From the NCBI GenBank assembly GCA_944548615.1, contig OX155965.1:20247101-20311100 (forward strand): 64,000 nt of DNA. The letters run 5' to 3'. Under the pieces are notes generated by a model. That model searched no databases. It saw only the letters and a program-made list of their open reading frames with translations, and was not told the origin of the DNA. A program made the position numbers and the translations under genes. This stretch comes from Micropterix aruncella (Eukaryota; Arthropoda; Insecta; Lepidoptera; Micropterigidae). Shown piece by piece: positions 44,685 through 53,930 of the stretch (position 1 is its first letter; each line of letters starts with the position of its first letter).

Positions 44685-45208
44685 ACATTGAGTCAGTTAC
44701 AGGCGTCAGTGGGCGCTGAGAACTGACTCACACTGTTTACGTAGTCAATCAGCCATAGTTACTTCTATAGGTTAGGTACGTTTGTTATTAGTCAGTGGGA
44801 AAAAATGCATTATTTTCGCTAGTTAAAACGCTACAAAACAGTGCCAGTGACTGACTAACTACTGACTTTAGACAAGGTCAGGCGAGTTTAGACAAGGGCT
44901 GAAGGGGCAAACACATTATCGGACGCGTCCGTCAGCCGCGGCTTATGAACGCGATCTGTGTAGTGAATTTCTATTGAGCCGTGCACATTATCGGACGTCT
45001 GTCGCGAACAACTGCATACGTTCGTACGCCGCGCCTTACGGACGCGTCCGATAATGTGTTTGCTCCTTGACTTCAAAATATATAGCAGGAATATTGAAGT
45101 CAGCTCTGGAGCGACAGCTCTGTACTGACTTAAAATCAATTTACACGATGGCAGTACCGGGTCAGCACTGACTTGTTTTAGGTTTGATGTCAGTAACTGA
45201 CTCAATGT
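44685..45208. mobile_element. Inverted-repeat element with ACATTGAGTCAGTTAC ends, hosting a smaller MITE
   Basis: ACATTGAGTCAGTTAC at 44685-44700 is repeated in inverted form at 45193-45208 (perfect 16 bp). Inside, GTCAGTG/CACTGAC motifs recur. A second, smaller inverted-repeat element occupies 44907-45063, and 45067-45128 resembles the 48221-48270 segment at the copia 3' end. The target-site duplication is unclear. Confidence 0.6.
44907..45063. mobile_element. MITE with 26-bp perfect terminal inverted repeats
   Basis: GCAAACACATTATCGGACGC at the left is repeated exactly in inverted form at the right, the match extending over 26 bp. Inside are GC-rich partial palindromes (CGCGGCTTATGAACGCG). 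It is 157 bp long and non-coding. Confidence 0.75.
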
Positions 45209-45613
45209 TCGTCAGCCTTAATACTGTAACCTCACTGTATCAGATTTGATAGTGCGCAATTCAAGAATACATTGGATCAAATGAACAAAGCCCACCTCGC
45301 GGTAGTGCGGCCGCAGACCGCACACCGCCATAGTAAAATAAGATAAGTATATCGAGAATCTGCCATCTGTCAGTTGTGGCACACGAGTAGACACGGAACA
45401 GAGACAAAGCTTCATACAACCGCGATTTGGTAGGTACACTACTACAAGCGTGAGACGCGTGCGTGTATGGCAACCGGCCGCTTCGTACGTACGCGGAGAA
45501 AGGTTGACAAACCTCAGGGCCCCCAGCCGCGGCGGACGTACACATCTCACCTGTTGTTTATTTTTCTCCTTACGTTTGATTCAATAAGTGTTTTAACATA
45601 AACAAGTGTAAAT
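45209..45613 (+). other. GC-richer stretch upstream of the THAP-like frame
   Basis: The stretch 45290-45545 is GC- and CpG-richer than its surroundings, and frames are open on the minus strand in two registers by composition. It could be a promoter/5' UTR of the small frame that follows, but I see no TATA box or initiator to support this directly. Confidence 0.3.
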
Positions 45614-45697
45614 ATGGTTTACTGCAGCGTGTGTTTGAACGATTCTAGAATTATTAAAAACATTATCATTTTTCAATTACCCCAAAGATTTCATTAG
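45614..45697 (+). CDS. Possible THAP-like first exon, 27 codons
   Basis: The frame reads MVYCSVCLNDSR and then IIFQLPQRFH before a TAG. THAP zinc fingers, including those of P-element transposases, start with a Met-x-Tyr-Cys-x2-Cys pattern followed by a hydrophobic F-x-x-P block, as here. The last TAG is followed directly by GTATGT, a good splice donor, but the stop lies before it in frame, so either the exon is dead or the match is chance. The start context is AAAT-ATG-G. No downstream C-x2-H partner is visible in the next 200 bp, which are repeats. Confidence 0.3.
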   Translation: MVYCSVCLNDSRIIKNIIIFQLPQRFH

Positions 45698-45732
45698 GTA
45701 TGTACAGTAAATAAATAGATTATAATTTATTA

Positions 45733-45894
45733 TTACTTTCCTGTCAGGAAAGTATTGTGGACGCACTTCTGTGTCTGGCTGTGTGTATTATCCGACGATA
45801 GCGCCGAAACGTTTCATCCGATTGAGCTGAAATTTGGCATGCAGGTATCAGTTGGTCATCATGTTATGAGATGAAAAGATTATGGTTGAAATCC
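45733..45894 (-). repeat. Family H repeat, 3' part, inverted
   Basis: ACTTTCCTGTCAGGAAAGT at 45735-45753 is the family H terminal hairpin. It is followed by ATTGTGGACGCACTTCTGTG, ACGATAGCGCCGAAACG and GAGCTGAAATTTGGCATGCA, the reverse of the order at 31600-31770. Confidence 0.75.
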
Positions 45895-46672
45895 ATCCAC
45901 CCTGGGTTGGACCCCGATGAGGGAACTCCTCAACAGTCATTAGCAGAGACCCAAAATTTTGTATACGCAGTAAATTATGATAGCCCCTTCCAAGTTCTAC
46001 CATGACATCGCTGATGTACCCTGGATTGGCTCCCGATGACTCCTCAACGGTCAACAGCAGAGACCCAAAATTTTGTATACGCATTCAATTACGATAGACC
46101 TTCCATGTTCCACCATGACATGGCTGATGAACCCTGGGTTGACTCCCAATGAGGGAACTCCTCAACGGTCAACAGCAGAGACTCAAAATTTTGTATACGC
46201 ATTCAATTACGATAGACCTTCCATGTTCCACCATGACATGGCTGATGAACCCTGGGTTGACTCCCGATGAGGGAGCTCCTCAACGGTCAACAGCAGAGAC
46301 CCAAAATTTTGTATACGCATTCAATTACGATAGACCTTCCATGTTCCACCATGACATCGCTGATGAACCCTGGTTTGGCTCCCGATGAGGGAACTCCTCA
46401 ACGGTCAACAGCAGAGACCCAAAATTTTGTATACGCATTCAATTACGATAGACCTTCCATGTTCCACAATGACATGGCTGATGAACCCTGGGTTGACTCC
46501 CGATGAGGGAACTCCTCAACGGTCAACAGCAGAGACCCAAAATTTTGTATACGCATTCAATTACGATAGACCTTCCATGTTCCACCATGACATGGCTGAT
46601 GAACCCTGGGTTGACTCCCGATGAGGGAACTCCTCAACGGCCAACAGCAGAGACCCAAAATTTTGTATACGC
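45895..46672 (+). repeat. 118-bp satellite array, about 6.5 monomers
   Basis: Monomers recur exactly every 118 bp from 46149 to 46621 with over 95 percent apparent identity; the first two are more diverged. Key blocks are GAGGGAACTCCTCAACGGTC, ATTTTGTATACGCATTCAAT and CATGACATGGCTGATGAACC. Because 118 is not a multiple of three and the monomer lacks stops in the needed frames, overlapping 65-79 codon frames appear throughout. They are artefacts. Confidence 0.95.
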
Positions 46673-46722
46673 CGTTTTTTTATGTGGTGGAAAGATATAC
46701 CTATTAGTAATTAGGTATTAAT

Positions 46723-47122
46723 GCATTAAAGGAACCTATTTTACATTATTGATTTTGTAACATCACCCGACTATATTGACCACGCTGGTTCCGAATCTGT
46801 AATAATCTTTATTCGGTTTCTATAAATAAGCGAGATATAGGTATTCCAAAAAGGGTCAAACCCATACATTTCGGTAGGTTGTTAGTTATTTTTAATAATA
46901 CATAAACACCTATTTGACGGTAGGTTAGATTAGTTTTTTAAGACAATCTTAAAAACTGAGTTTAAAAAAACTTTTTTTTGGTTTGTTTATTTGTTTTTAA
47001 CTTTAAACCAAATTTGGTTGTTAATTTGTTAAAGCTTTTTTCTTTCACATTTAGCATTACAATGATCGAATCTAGTAGTATTTCATTATTTTTTCGATTT
47101 TTGAGAAAGGTCCCTATACTGC
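46723..47122. mobile_element. MITE with GCAKTATAGGRACC ends
   Basis: The left end GCATTAAAGGAACC and the right end, on the other strand GCAGTATAGGGACC, form diverged inverted repeats. The inner AGCGAGATATAGG.ATTC, CGGTAGGTTGTTAGTTATTT and CATTTAGCATTACAATGATC blocks are shared with 61330-61660. Confidence 0.6.
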
Positions 47123-47634
47123 AGTAATTCCATTAACATCGAAAGATAACTCAACCCGGCGGTGCAAAAATCGTTTTGGTATATCGTAATTAGATAGTGT
47201 AACTAAAGGAGACTTTTTAAAATTGTGTATAATAAAAAGTTGACAAATGTTTAGTTTATTTAATTTTATTCTTCTGTGCCAACCCTAACAAAGTAGGTAA
47301 AAATTTTGCACGCTCTTCAGAAGCTTTGCCTCTGTTCGTGTTTACTCCTGTGGTTGTGGTGCATACATAGTGTGAACAAAATACTCTCCTAAACATACCA
47401 AACCTAAAATCCGTGCCCAAATTTACTCCTAAAGTGTAGTTTGAAGTGCAGACCAGCTGTGGAAGTGTGATCTCCTCTGGAAATCCATGAATTAGTATAC
47501 AATTGCACAAAAATCATTTAATGTCAACATTGCACTACCCTCATTTAATGTACAGTGAATTCTAGACAAAATATAAATCAAAACGCTGAAATCAACTAAA
47601 CCTAACTAGGAAAACCAATTAAAAAGACACAAAA
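47123..47634. other. Spacer and possible LINE 5' UTR; unrecognised 84-codon frame
   Basis: The minus-strand frame at 47256-47510 shows no motif I recognise. The last 100 bp before 47635 may be the 5' UTR of the LINE that follows. Confidence 0.35.
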
Positions 47635-48220
47635 TGAATCCATCACCCAACCCCCAAAAGTGTACAAAGTGTAAAAAGATAATTAATGACAAAAAACCCG
47701 GAGTGAAGTGCGACTGCTGCAAAATCATTCTTTACCATTGAAGAACAACACGGCTTTGTGCAAAGACGCTACTGTAACTAACCTGCTCTCATGCTTAGAT
47801 AAGTGGACAACAGAATGGAACAATCGACACCCTATAGACATAATATATCTAGACTATGAAGAAGCATTTGATAGAGTACCAATTAAACGGCTAGTTAAAA
47901 AACTGGAACATTTTGGTTTCCGGGGTAAGCTGTTGCTGTGGATCATAAACTTCTTGACAGGCAGAAAATTTCGTGTACGAGTCGGTGATGAGCTCTCGGA
48001 ACCCCATCCTGTCCTAAGCGGAGTTCCCCAAGGATCAGTCCTTGGGCCTGCAGCATTTGGGATCTTCCTTACTGACTTAAAAGCGATCATAAACCTCGAT
48101 TTCATGTTGTTCGCAGATGACACAAAGTTTTTTGCTGACCCCACGATCAGCTACGTAGAAATACAAGACAACCTCAATCGCATTGTCCAATGGACAAAAG
48201 ACTGGCTCTTTCCGATCACA
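47635..48220 (+). pseudogene. Internally deleted LINE: ORF1 start fused to reverse transcriptase palm
   Basis: An ATG at 47635 opens a frame with CTKCKKII and KPGVKCDCC, a Cys-rich start like the PHD/zinc-knuckle ORF1 of some CR1/Jockey-type LINEs. After about 100 bp it jumps to the reverse transcriptase: EEQHGFV, IDIIYLDYEEAFDRVP (first catalytic Asp), GVPQGSVLGPAAFGIF, and LFADDTKFFAD (catalytic FADD). It then ends at QWTKDW where the copia end begins. The endonuclease and most of ORF1 are deleted, and there is a frameshift after QHGF. Confidence 0.8.
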
Positions 48221-48395
48221 GTACAGCGCTGTCGCGTCAGAGCTGACTTCAATAACCTGCTATATTATTATATTTTTGTTGGTTGGTAGCCATTTATTGA
48301 ACAGAAATGGAAACTGTCAACACGACACAGCGTTGCCAGATAGTAATTTATACTTAAGGCGCCACGTATGGGCGTAGGGTTGTACTATTTCAACA
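48221..48395 (-). repeat. Copia 3' long terminal repeat
   Basis: On the minus strand the LTR starts TGTTGAAATAGTACAACC, just after a purine-rich GAGTGAGGG likely to be the polypurine tract. It carries a TATAAAT box and a CAATAAATGG poly-A signal. It ends near 48221 in the LINE reverse transcriptase. The exact last bases are not clear, and no 5' LTR is present in the window. Confidence 0.65.
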
Positions 48396-50445
48396 CCCTC
48401 ACTCATTTAAATATAAATTTAAGAACTTAATTATTTTACATAAATCTTTGATTAAATATTAAAAACAAACGATTTGGTTTAACATTTCATTGGTTTGATA
48501 TTCCATCTAAATTTAATTTTAAATGCACAACCCCATATTTGACGCACAAAATGCAGCCTTTTGTCCAGATACAGCCTTTGTTAGGATGTCGGCCACCATG
48601 TCCTCTGTGGGTATATATATATATATATATACATTGTTTCTATCAGTCCATCATCGATCTTTTGTCTAATGAAATGGTGTCTCACATCAATATGTTTGGA
48701 TCTAGCTTTAAAACAGTCCATTTTAGCAAGAACTAAGGCACTTTGATTGTCACACTTGATCCTGACTGATTTGGTCCTGATGTTATGGTCCAGATCTTGG
48801 CCGAATTGTTTCAGCCACAATGCTTCTTGCACAGCCGCTGACAATGCCATGTACTCGGCTTCTGTGCTTGATAATGCCACCGTCTTCTGTCTTTTGCTGG
48901 TCCATGATATTGCACCACCACTTAGGCCAAAAACGAAGCCCGTACATGACCGCCTCTTGTCCACATCTGATGCCCAGTCAGCGTCCGAGAATCCTTTTAG
49001 TCCTGACTGCTTCGACTCACGATAACATATCTTGAATCTAATTGTTCCTTTTAGATAGCGGAGGATCCTCTTTACTGCCATCCAGTGAGCCCTACCGTAA
49101 TTGGAGTTGAATCGACTCACATCATTTACCGCAAATGCGATATCTGGTCTAGTGCCCTCTACTAGGTATAAAAGGCTGCCGACTGCTTCCTGATACCGTT
49201 TGTTTTCCATTTCTCGTTTTTCTTCGTCAATAGTAGGACACATACTCACGATTAGTTTTTAGTTTGTGTCACTTGTGGAGTGATAGCTGGTTTGCACTCG
49301 GCCATTCCAAATCGGTCGAGTATTTCTTCAATGTACTTGCTTTGCTCCAAACTGATAGTACCTGTACTATAAGTGATGCTTAGTCCGATGCAATTGGTTG
49401 CTTGTCCCATGTCCTTCATTTTGAATGATTAGCTAAGCGCCGTCTTGATCTTGTCACGAGTTGACTTGTGTTTCCGAAAGATAAGAATATCATCCACATA
49501 GATTGCAATGATGATCTCCATGTTGACTGTAAAATAGACACATGGGTCAGCCTTTGACTTGATTAGCCCGAATGAGCGCAGCATTCTGTCTGGCTTTCGG
49601 TTCCATTCATGACCACTTTGCTTCAGGCCATAGATTGCTTTCTTCAACTTGCAGACCCTCTCACTGCCATCATGGAATCCGACAGGTTGCTCAATGTAAA
49701 TCTCCTCTCTGAGGTCCCCTTGGAGGAACGCAGTCACCGCGTTCATTTGATCAATATTGAACTGTGATTTTACTGCAAGTGCCACCAGATAATGTATCGA
49801 GGCATATCTGACTACTGGTGAGTATGTTTCCACGTAGTCGATTCCGTATTTTTGTGAGCAGCCTTTTGCTACTAATCGTGCCTTGTACCGCACGATGTCA
49901 CCACTCACATCTCCCCTTTTTATTTTAAACACCCGTTTGGTCTTTATAGGCTTCCTGCCTGATGGAAGGAGTTCGAGTGTCCAAGTTTCGTTCTCCTCCA
50001 ACGATGCCAACTCTTCATCCATTGCCGCCTTCCATCTATTACCGTCTGTTCGCGATAGCGCCTCCTCAACGGTGATCGGATCTCCATCGGCCTTGTTGCT
50101 TATAACAGAATATGTGACATACTCTTCAAATTTTCGCAGCTTCGGAACTCTCGTCGATTGTCTCAGTTCTTGCGCTGGTATCAGGTTCTGTTCTTCTGGT
50201 ACAGCATCTGGTTCCTCTTCTGAGTTGTCCGAATAACCGAGTGTTTCGTAGGCTTCTGACTCGTCATCGACGTCGATCTTGATACCTTTTTCAGGCTGAT
50301 ATTCGTTTGGGATTATTTCCCTCACTGAACGTGTAGAACGTCGTAGATATGTAGAACGTGTAGATATGTAGAACCGTGAATGGTGTTGATTCCCTGCAAT
50401 GTTTGTACTGCATGAGCCTTTCACTACAAAACTACTACTTATCTA
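48396..50445 (-). mobile_element. Ty1/copia retrotransposon, 3' half
   Basis: Reverse transcriptase and RNase H are present. Gag, protease and integrase are missing because the element is cut at about 50445, where a tandemly duplicated segment begins. The 3' LTR is at 48221-48395. Confidence 0.8.
48519..50424 (-). pseudogene. Copia reverse transcriptase and RNase H
   Basis: In order on the minus strand: an acidic, Arg/Ser-rich linker, WKAAMDEELASLEENETWTL, KARLVAKGCSQKYGIDYVET, QMNAVTAFLQGDLREEIYIE, IYVDDILIF (catalytic YVDD), then after a stop at 49429 EQSKYIEEILDRFGM. A frameshift near 49255 follows, then RYQEAVGSLLYLVEGTRPDI, SDADWASDVDKRRSCTGFVF (RNase H), SSTEAEYMAL, KARSKHIDVRHHFIR. 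A TA repeat (48611-48632) shifts the frame before DMVADILTKAVSGQK and the final stop at 48519-48521. It is inactive: at least one stop and two frameshifts. Confidence 0.9.
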
Positions 50446-51846
50446 ATTAACAAACTTTTTTTTGCAGATTTTTTTTAACATCCTTGATGTGTTCAATCAG
50501 TCGAGTCGCTATGGGTCGCTTTGTTTGTCCAATTGACTGAAGCAGAGACAAGACAGCATAGGCTGAGGATGTTCTACTTACCTCACTTTTGCCCATCATC
50601 AACCCCAACCAACTGCAAAATGGAGCAAATGGTTGAAGATGTTGCACGATTTAGGACTGCTGCACTGATCTGACGAACTGCGAACTACATGTGCTGTACG
50701 ATGACGTGTCGCCTTCATCGCAAGTTAGACCAAAGTGGCCCCTCACCGTGCCCTGAATGGAGTGATGGCAGCCGTCATAGGCAGCAGACTGACCACAACA
50801 ATAAGAGAGTTGTCGTATAACATACCGTGACTAAGATCTAAGCGATCGCTTGCGCTTCTGATGATTAAGAGAGGATAGTTGAGATTTGCGTCAGTCGCCA
50901 TATTAATACAATTAAATTGTTTGCAGATTTTCTTACAGCTTACAGCTCTTACAGCTGAAAATCCTTCTTGCAATGTCCTTAGTAAAATTACCATGAATTA
51001 ATCTATCCATTTCGATTCATTAGCTTAAAAATCAGTTATGCTTGTAGTGAGATGACCTATTACACAGGTTTGAACCCGGTGGTCTACCCGGGGGTCTGCA
51101 TCGGGGTTGTAAAATGGATCGGTGTCTTCACTGTTTATAACGTCATCATAAACCACATGATCAACTTCATCGTCTGATCCAGAATCATTGTCAGCCTCCC
51201 ACTACAATACTACTCCTATCTAATATACAAACTTTTTTGCAGATTTTTTTCAACATCCTTGATGTGTTCAATTAGTTGAGTTGCTATGGGTTGCTTTGTC
51301 TGTCCAATTGACCGAAGCAGAGCCAAGACAGCATAGGCCGAGGACGTTCTACCTGCCTCAGTTATTCATCATCAACCCCAACCAATCGCAAAATGGAGCA
51401 AATGGTTGAAAATGTTACACGATTTGGGACGTGTACGCTGCTGCGCTGATACAGAATAGATCTGACGAACTGCAAACTACATGTGCTGTACGAGAACGTG
51501 TCGCCTTCATTGCAAGTTAGACCAAAGTGACCCCTCACCGTCCCCCGAATGGAGTGATGACAGCCGTCATAGGCAGCAGACTGACCACAACAATAAGAGA
51601 GTTGTCGCATAACATACCGTGACTAGGATCTAGGCGATCGCTTGCGCTTCTGATGATTAAGAGAGGATTGTTGAGGTTTGCGTCAATCGCCATATTAATA
51701 CAATTAAATTGTTTGCAGATTCTCTTACAGCTGAAAATCCTTCCTAAAAGGTCCTTGATAAGATTACCATCAATTAATCTATCCATTTCGATTCATTAGC
51801 TTAAAAATCAGTTATGCTTGTAGTGAGATGACCTATGACACCGGTT
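50430..51846. repeat. Tandem duplication, two copies with a period of about 776 bp
   Basis: The first copy (50430-51070) and second (51206-51846) share long stretches, such as ATCCTTGATGTGTTCAAT, CAAATGGTTGAA.ATGTT, GGCAGCAGACTGACCACAAC and CAGTTATGCTTGTAGTGAGA, with a few percent divergence. Minus-strand frames (ICKQFNCINMA.DANLN) recur in both copies but are short, and I recognise no domain. The copia truncation point lies at the left edge. Confidence 0.8.
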
Positions 51847-52979
51847 CGAACCGTTCACTACTGAACAAGAACTTTGCCATCCACAAAAGATGGATGGCAA
51901 ACATTGCCATCCACCTCTGTTTATCAATATTTTATCGATTAGTAGTAGTCTTTAATTTAAAGAGCCGAGGTACAAGGTTTTCGATCCCATAGAGTGGTCT
52001 AGAGTATGCAGAGAAAGCGTTGTATTCCGATGTGGCCTAGAGGGGTGAAACTTTCTACTTGGCTTGGCGCGTGACAGCTATAGCTTGCTGAGACACAGGC
52101 GTATGCTGAGACGCGGTTCCAGGAAGCGCAGGGCTGAGCAGATGTAATGTACTGAACGTACTGAGAGCTGCGTGCGCTGCATCTCAGGCACGTGAAACGC
52201 AGACATGTGCATCCTGCTCTGCGCCTCGTAGTGCTGGCACTGATTTCTGCACGATGCATGCAACTCAGAACGAGTTTTTAGATAGATTTTATAATTGCTG
52301 AGTTGACCACATTTAATGATAAATGATAAAACATTTAATTAAATTCCTAAATTGTTTGTCAGATAACTTTCTCCAGTGTACAAATTCTTTATTAGTAGAG
52401 CGTTTTTTCAGATAATCACTTTTCCAAATAGCTTTTCTACGCTTTGATAAACTGTAAAGTAGCAACAATTCATTAATTTCATAACCAAACTCTTAATCTA
52501 AATTCATTTTTCTCATCAAACTAGAAAACTGTCTATTCCTTGTACTATCTAGGACGCGAATGAATGCATCTATGTCATTTAGCATCTGCATCTATCTTAT
52601 ACGCTCGCACCCATGTATGCCTCGACTACACTGCCTCGTAGCATACGCTCGCAGCCTATGTTTGCCTCGACTGCCCTGCCTCGCAAAATCTGTACTATGT
52701 TATTCTGCGTCACCTGCGTCTCAGCATAGGCTTAGCCTTGAGTGCATGCAACATTTGTATAAGGGTGTCGTGTTATTGCATTCGATCTACAGAATTCAAT
52801 TGAAATTCCGTTAATTTTATCTTAACGAAAAATGGAGCCTAACAATGTAAGTTCAGGCAACCTAAACACTGTTCCACTTGGCCATGTATTGCTAAGTTAT
52901 TGCCACTCGACATTTTGGCGTTGTGAAAAACACTAGCTTACACTATCATTTCTACCCTCATATGATACATATACATACA
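51847..52979. other. Unassigned DNA with inverted GC-rich patches
   Basis: A 10-bp inverted repeat TTTGCCATCC/GGATGGCAAA lies at 51872-51900. Two GC-richer patches, 52085-52270 and 52590-52750, share TATGCTGAGACGC in inverted orientation and may be arms of one element. Open frames here are on several overlapping registers without motifs. Confidence 0.45.
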
Positions 52980-53476
52980 CATACACACGCGTGTGTGTGT
53001 CTGTGTGTGAGGGTGTGTTTGTGTGTGTGAGGGTGTGTGTGTGTGTGTGTCTCCTAGCTACATCAAGGAGGAAAGTACATTAAAAACATGTAGTACGTAG
53101 TGTGACGGAAATATATCTTCACACACATCACTTCTTCTATTGTTCCAAAATAGGTCGCGATTGGATTGAAGAACGGGTACTCAGGGTGTGTGTGTCTGTC
53201 TGTCTGTCTGTCTGCATGTGTATGTCTGTCTGTGTGTGTCTGTCTGTCTGTGTCTGTCTGTGTGTGTGTCTGTCTGTCTGTGTGTGTGTCTGTGTGTGTC
53301 TGTGTGTGTGTGTGTGTGTCTGTGTATGTGTGTGTCTCCTAGCTACATCAAGGAGGAAAGTACATTAAAAACATGTAGTACGTAGTGTGACGGAAATCTA
53401 TCTTCACACACATCACTTTTTCTTCCATTGTTCCAGCATAGGTCGCAATTGGATTGAAGAACGGGTACTCAGGGCC
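52980..53476. repeat. TG microsatellites with a 285-bp period direct duplication
   Basis: TG/CTGTC tracts at 52990-53050 and 53185-53335. The flank starting CTCCTAGCTACATCAAGG at 53051 and ending GGGTACTCAGGG is repeated at 53336-53475. The Cys/Val-rich frames at 53102-53385 come from the repeat and are not real. Confidence 0.85.
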
Positions 53477-53930
53477 ACGGCGTAGAAATGACAATTGGGG
53501 TCGGCTTCACCAACTCTGGTAGTGCCAGAGTTAAAGTACCAGGTTGATATTTTGAGCAAAGATTTTTGTTGCTGCAGTTTCGGCTGGTGTCTGACCGTCA
53601 CAAAGCCATTTAAGAGTTTTTTTCCCTTTCGCTCGAGCAGGTGTGACTACAAGGAGATCGTCGGAGAAGACATTACTTTCAAAGAGCCTTAGACTACCAA
53701 AGTAACTAACTTAATGACCAAATTTGATCCGTACTGGCAAAACCGAACACCTGCATTAGCTATTTTATGTAAGTCGTCCAAATGTGCGCCGGACTAAACG
53801 TACCACTTAATGAATGTTAGCAATAATATATTTTTCAGGACTTTCAAATTCTAGCCGAACGATGTAAGTGGTGTCTGAAATCTCAATATTATGACTGAGG
53901 ATACATAAAATAAAATACAAACGGAGCTGA
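53477..53930. other. Unassigned DNA
   Basis: No motif in the short frames on either strand. Confidence 0.4.

Noticed and set aside
45218..45550. Two long minus-strand frames of 94 and 110 codons
   Set aside because: They overlap in different registers in a GC-rich patch, and neither has a motif.
46149..46721. Overlapping plus-strand frames of 65-79 codons that all encode nearly the same peptide
   Set aside because: They follow the 118-bp satellite period. The same monomer is read in three registers because 118 is not divisible by three.
48747..49035. Plus-strand frames of 71-92 codons opposite copia RNase H
   Set aside because: Antisense shadows of the copia frame.
53102..53385. Cys/Val/Ser-rich frames resembling a cysteine-rich protein
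   Set aside because: They are direct translations of TG and CTGT microsatellites.
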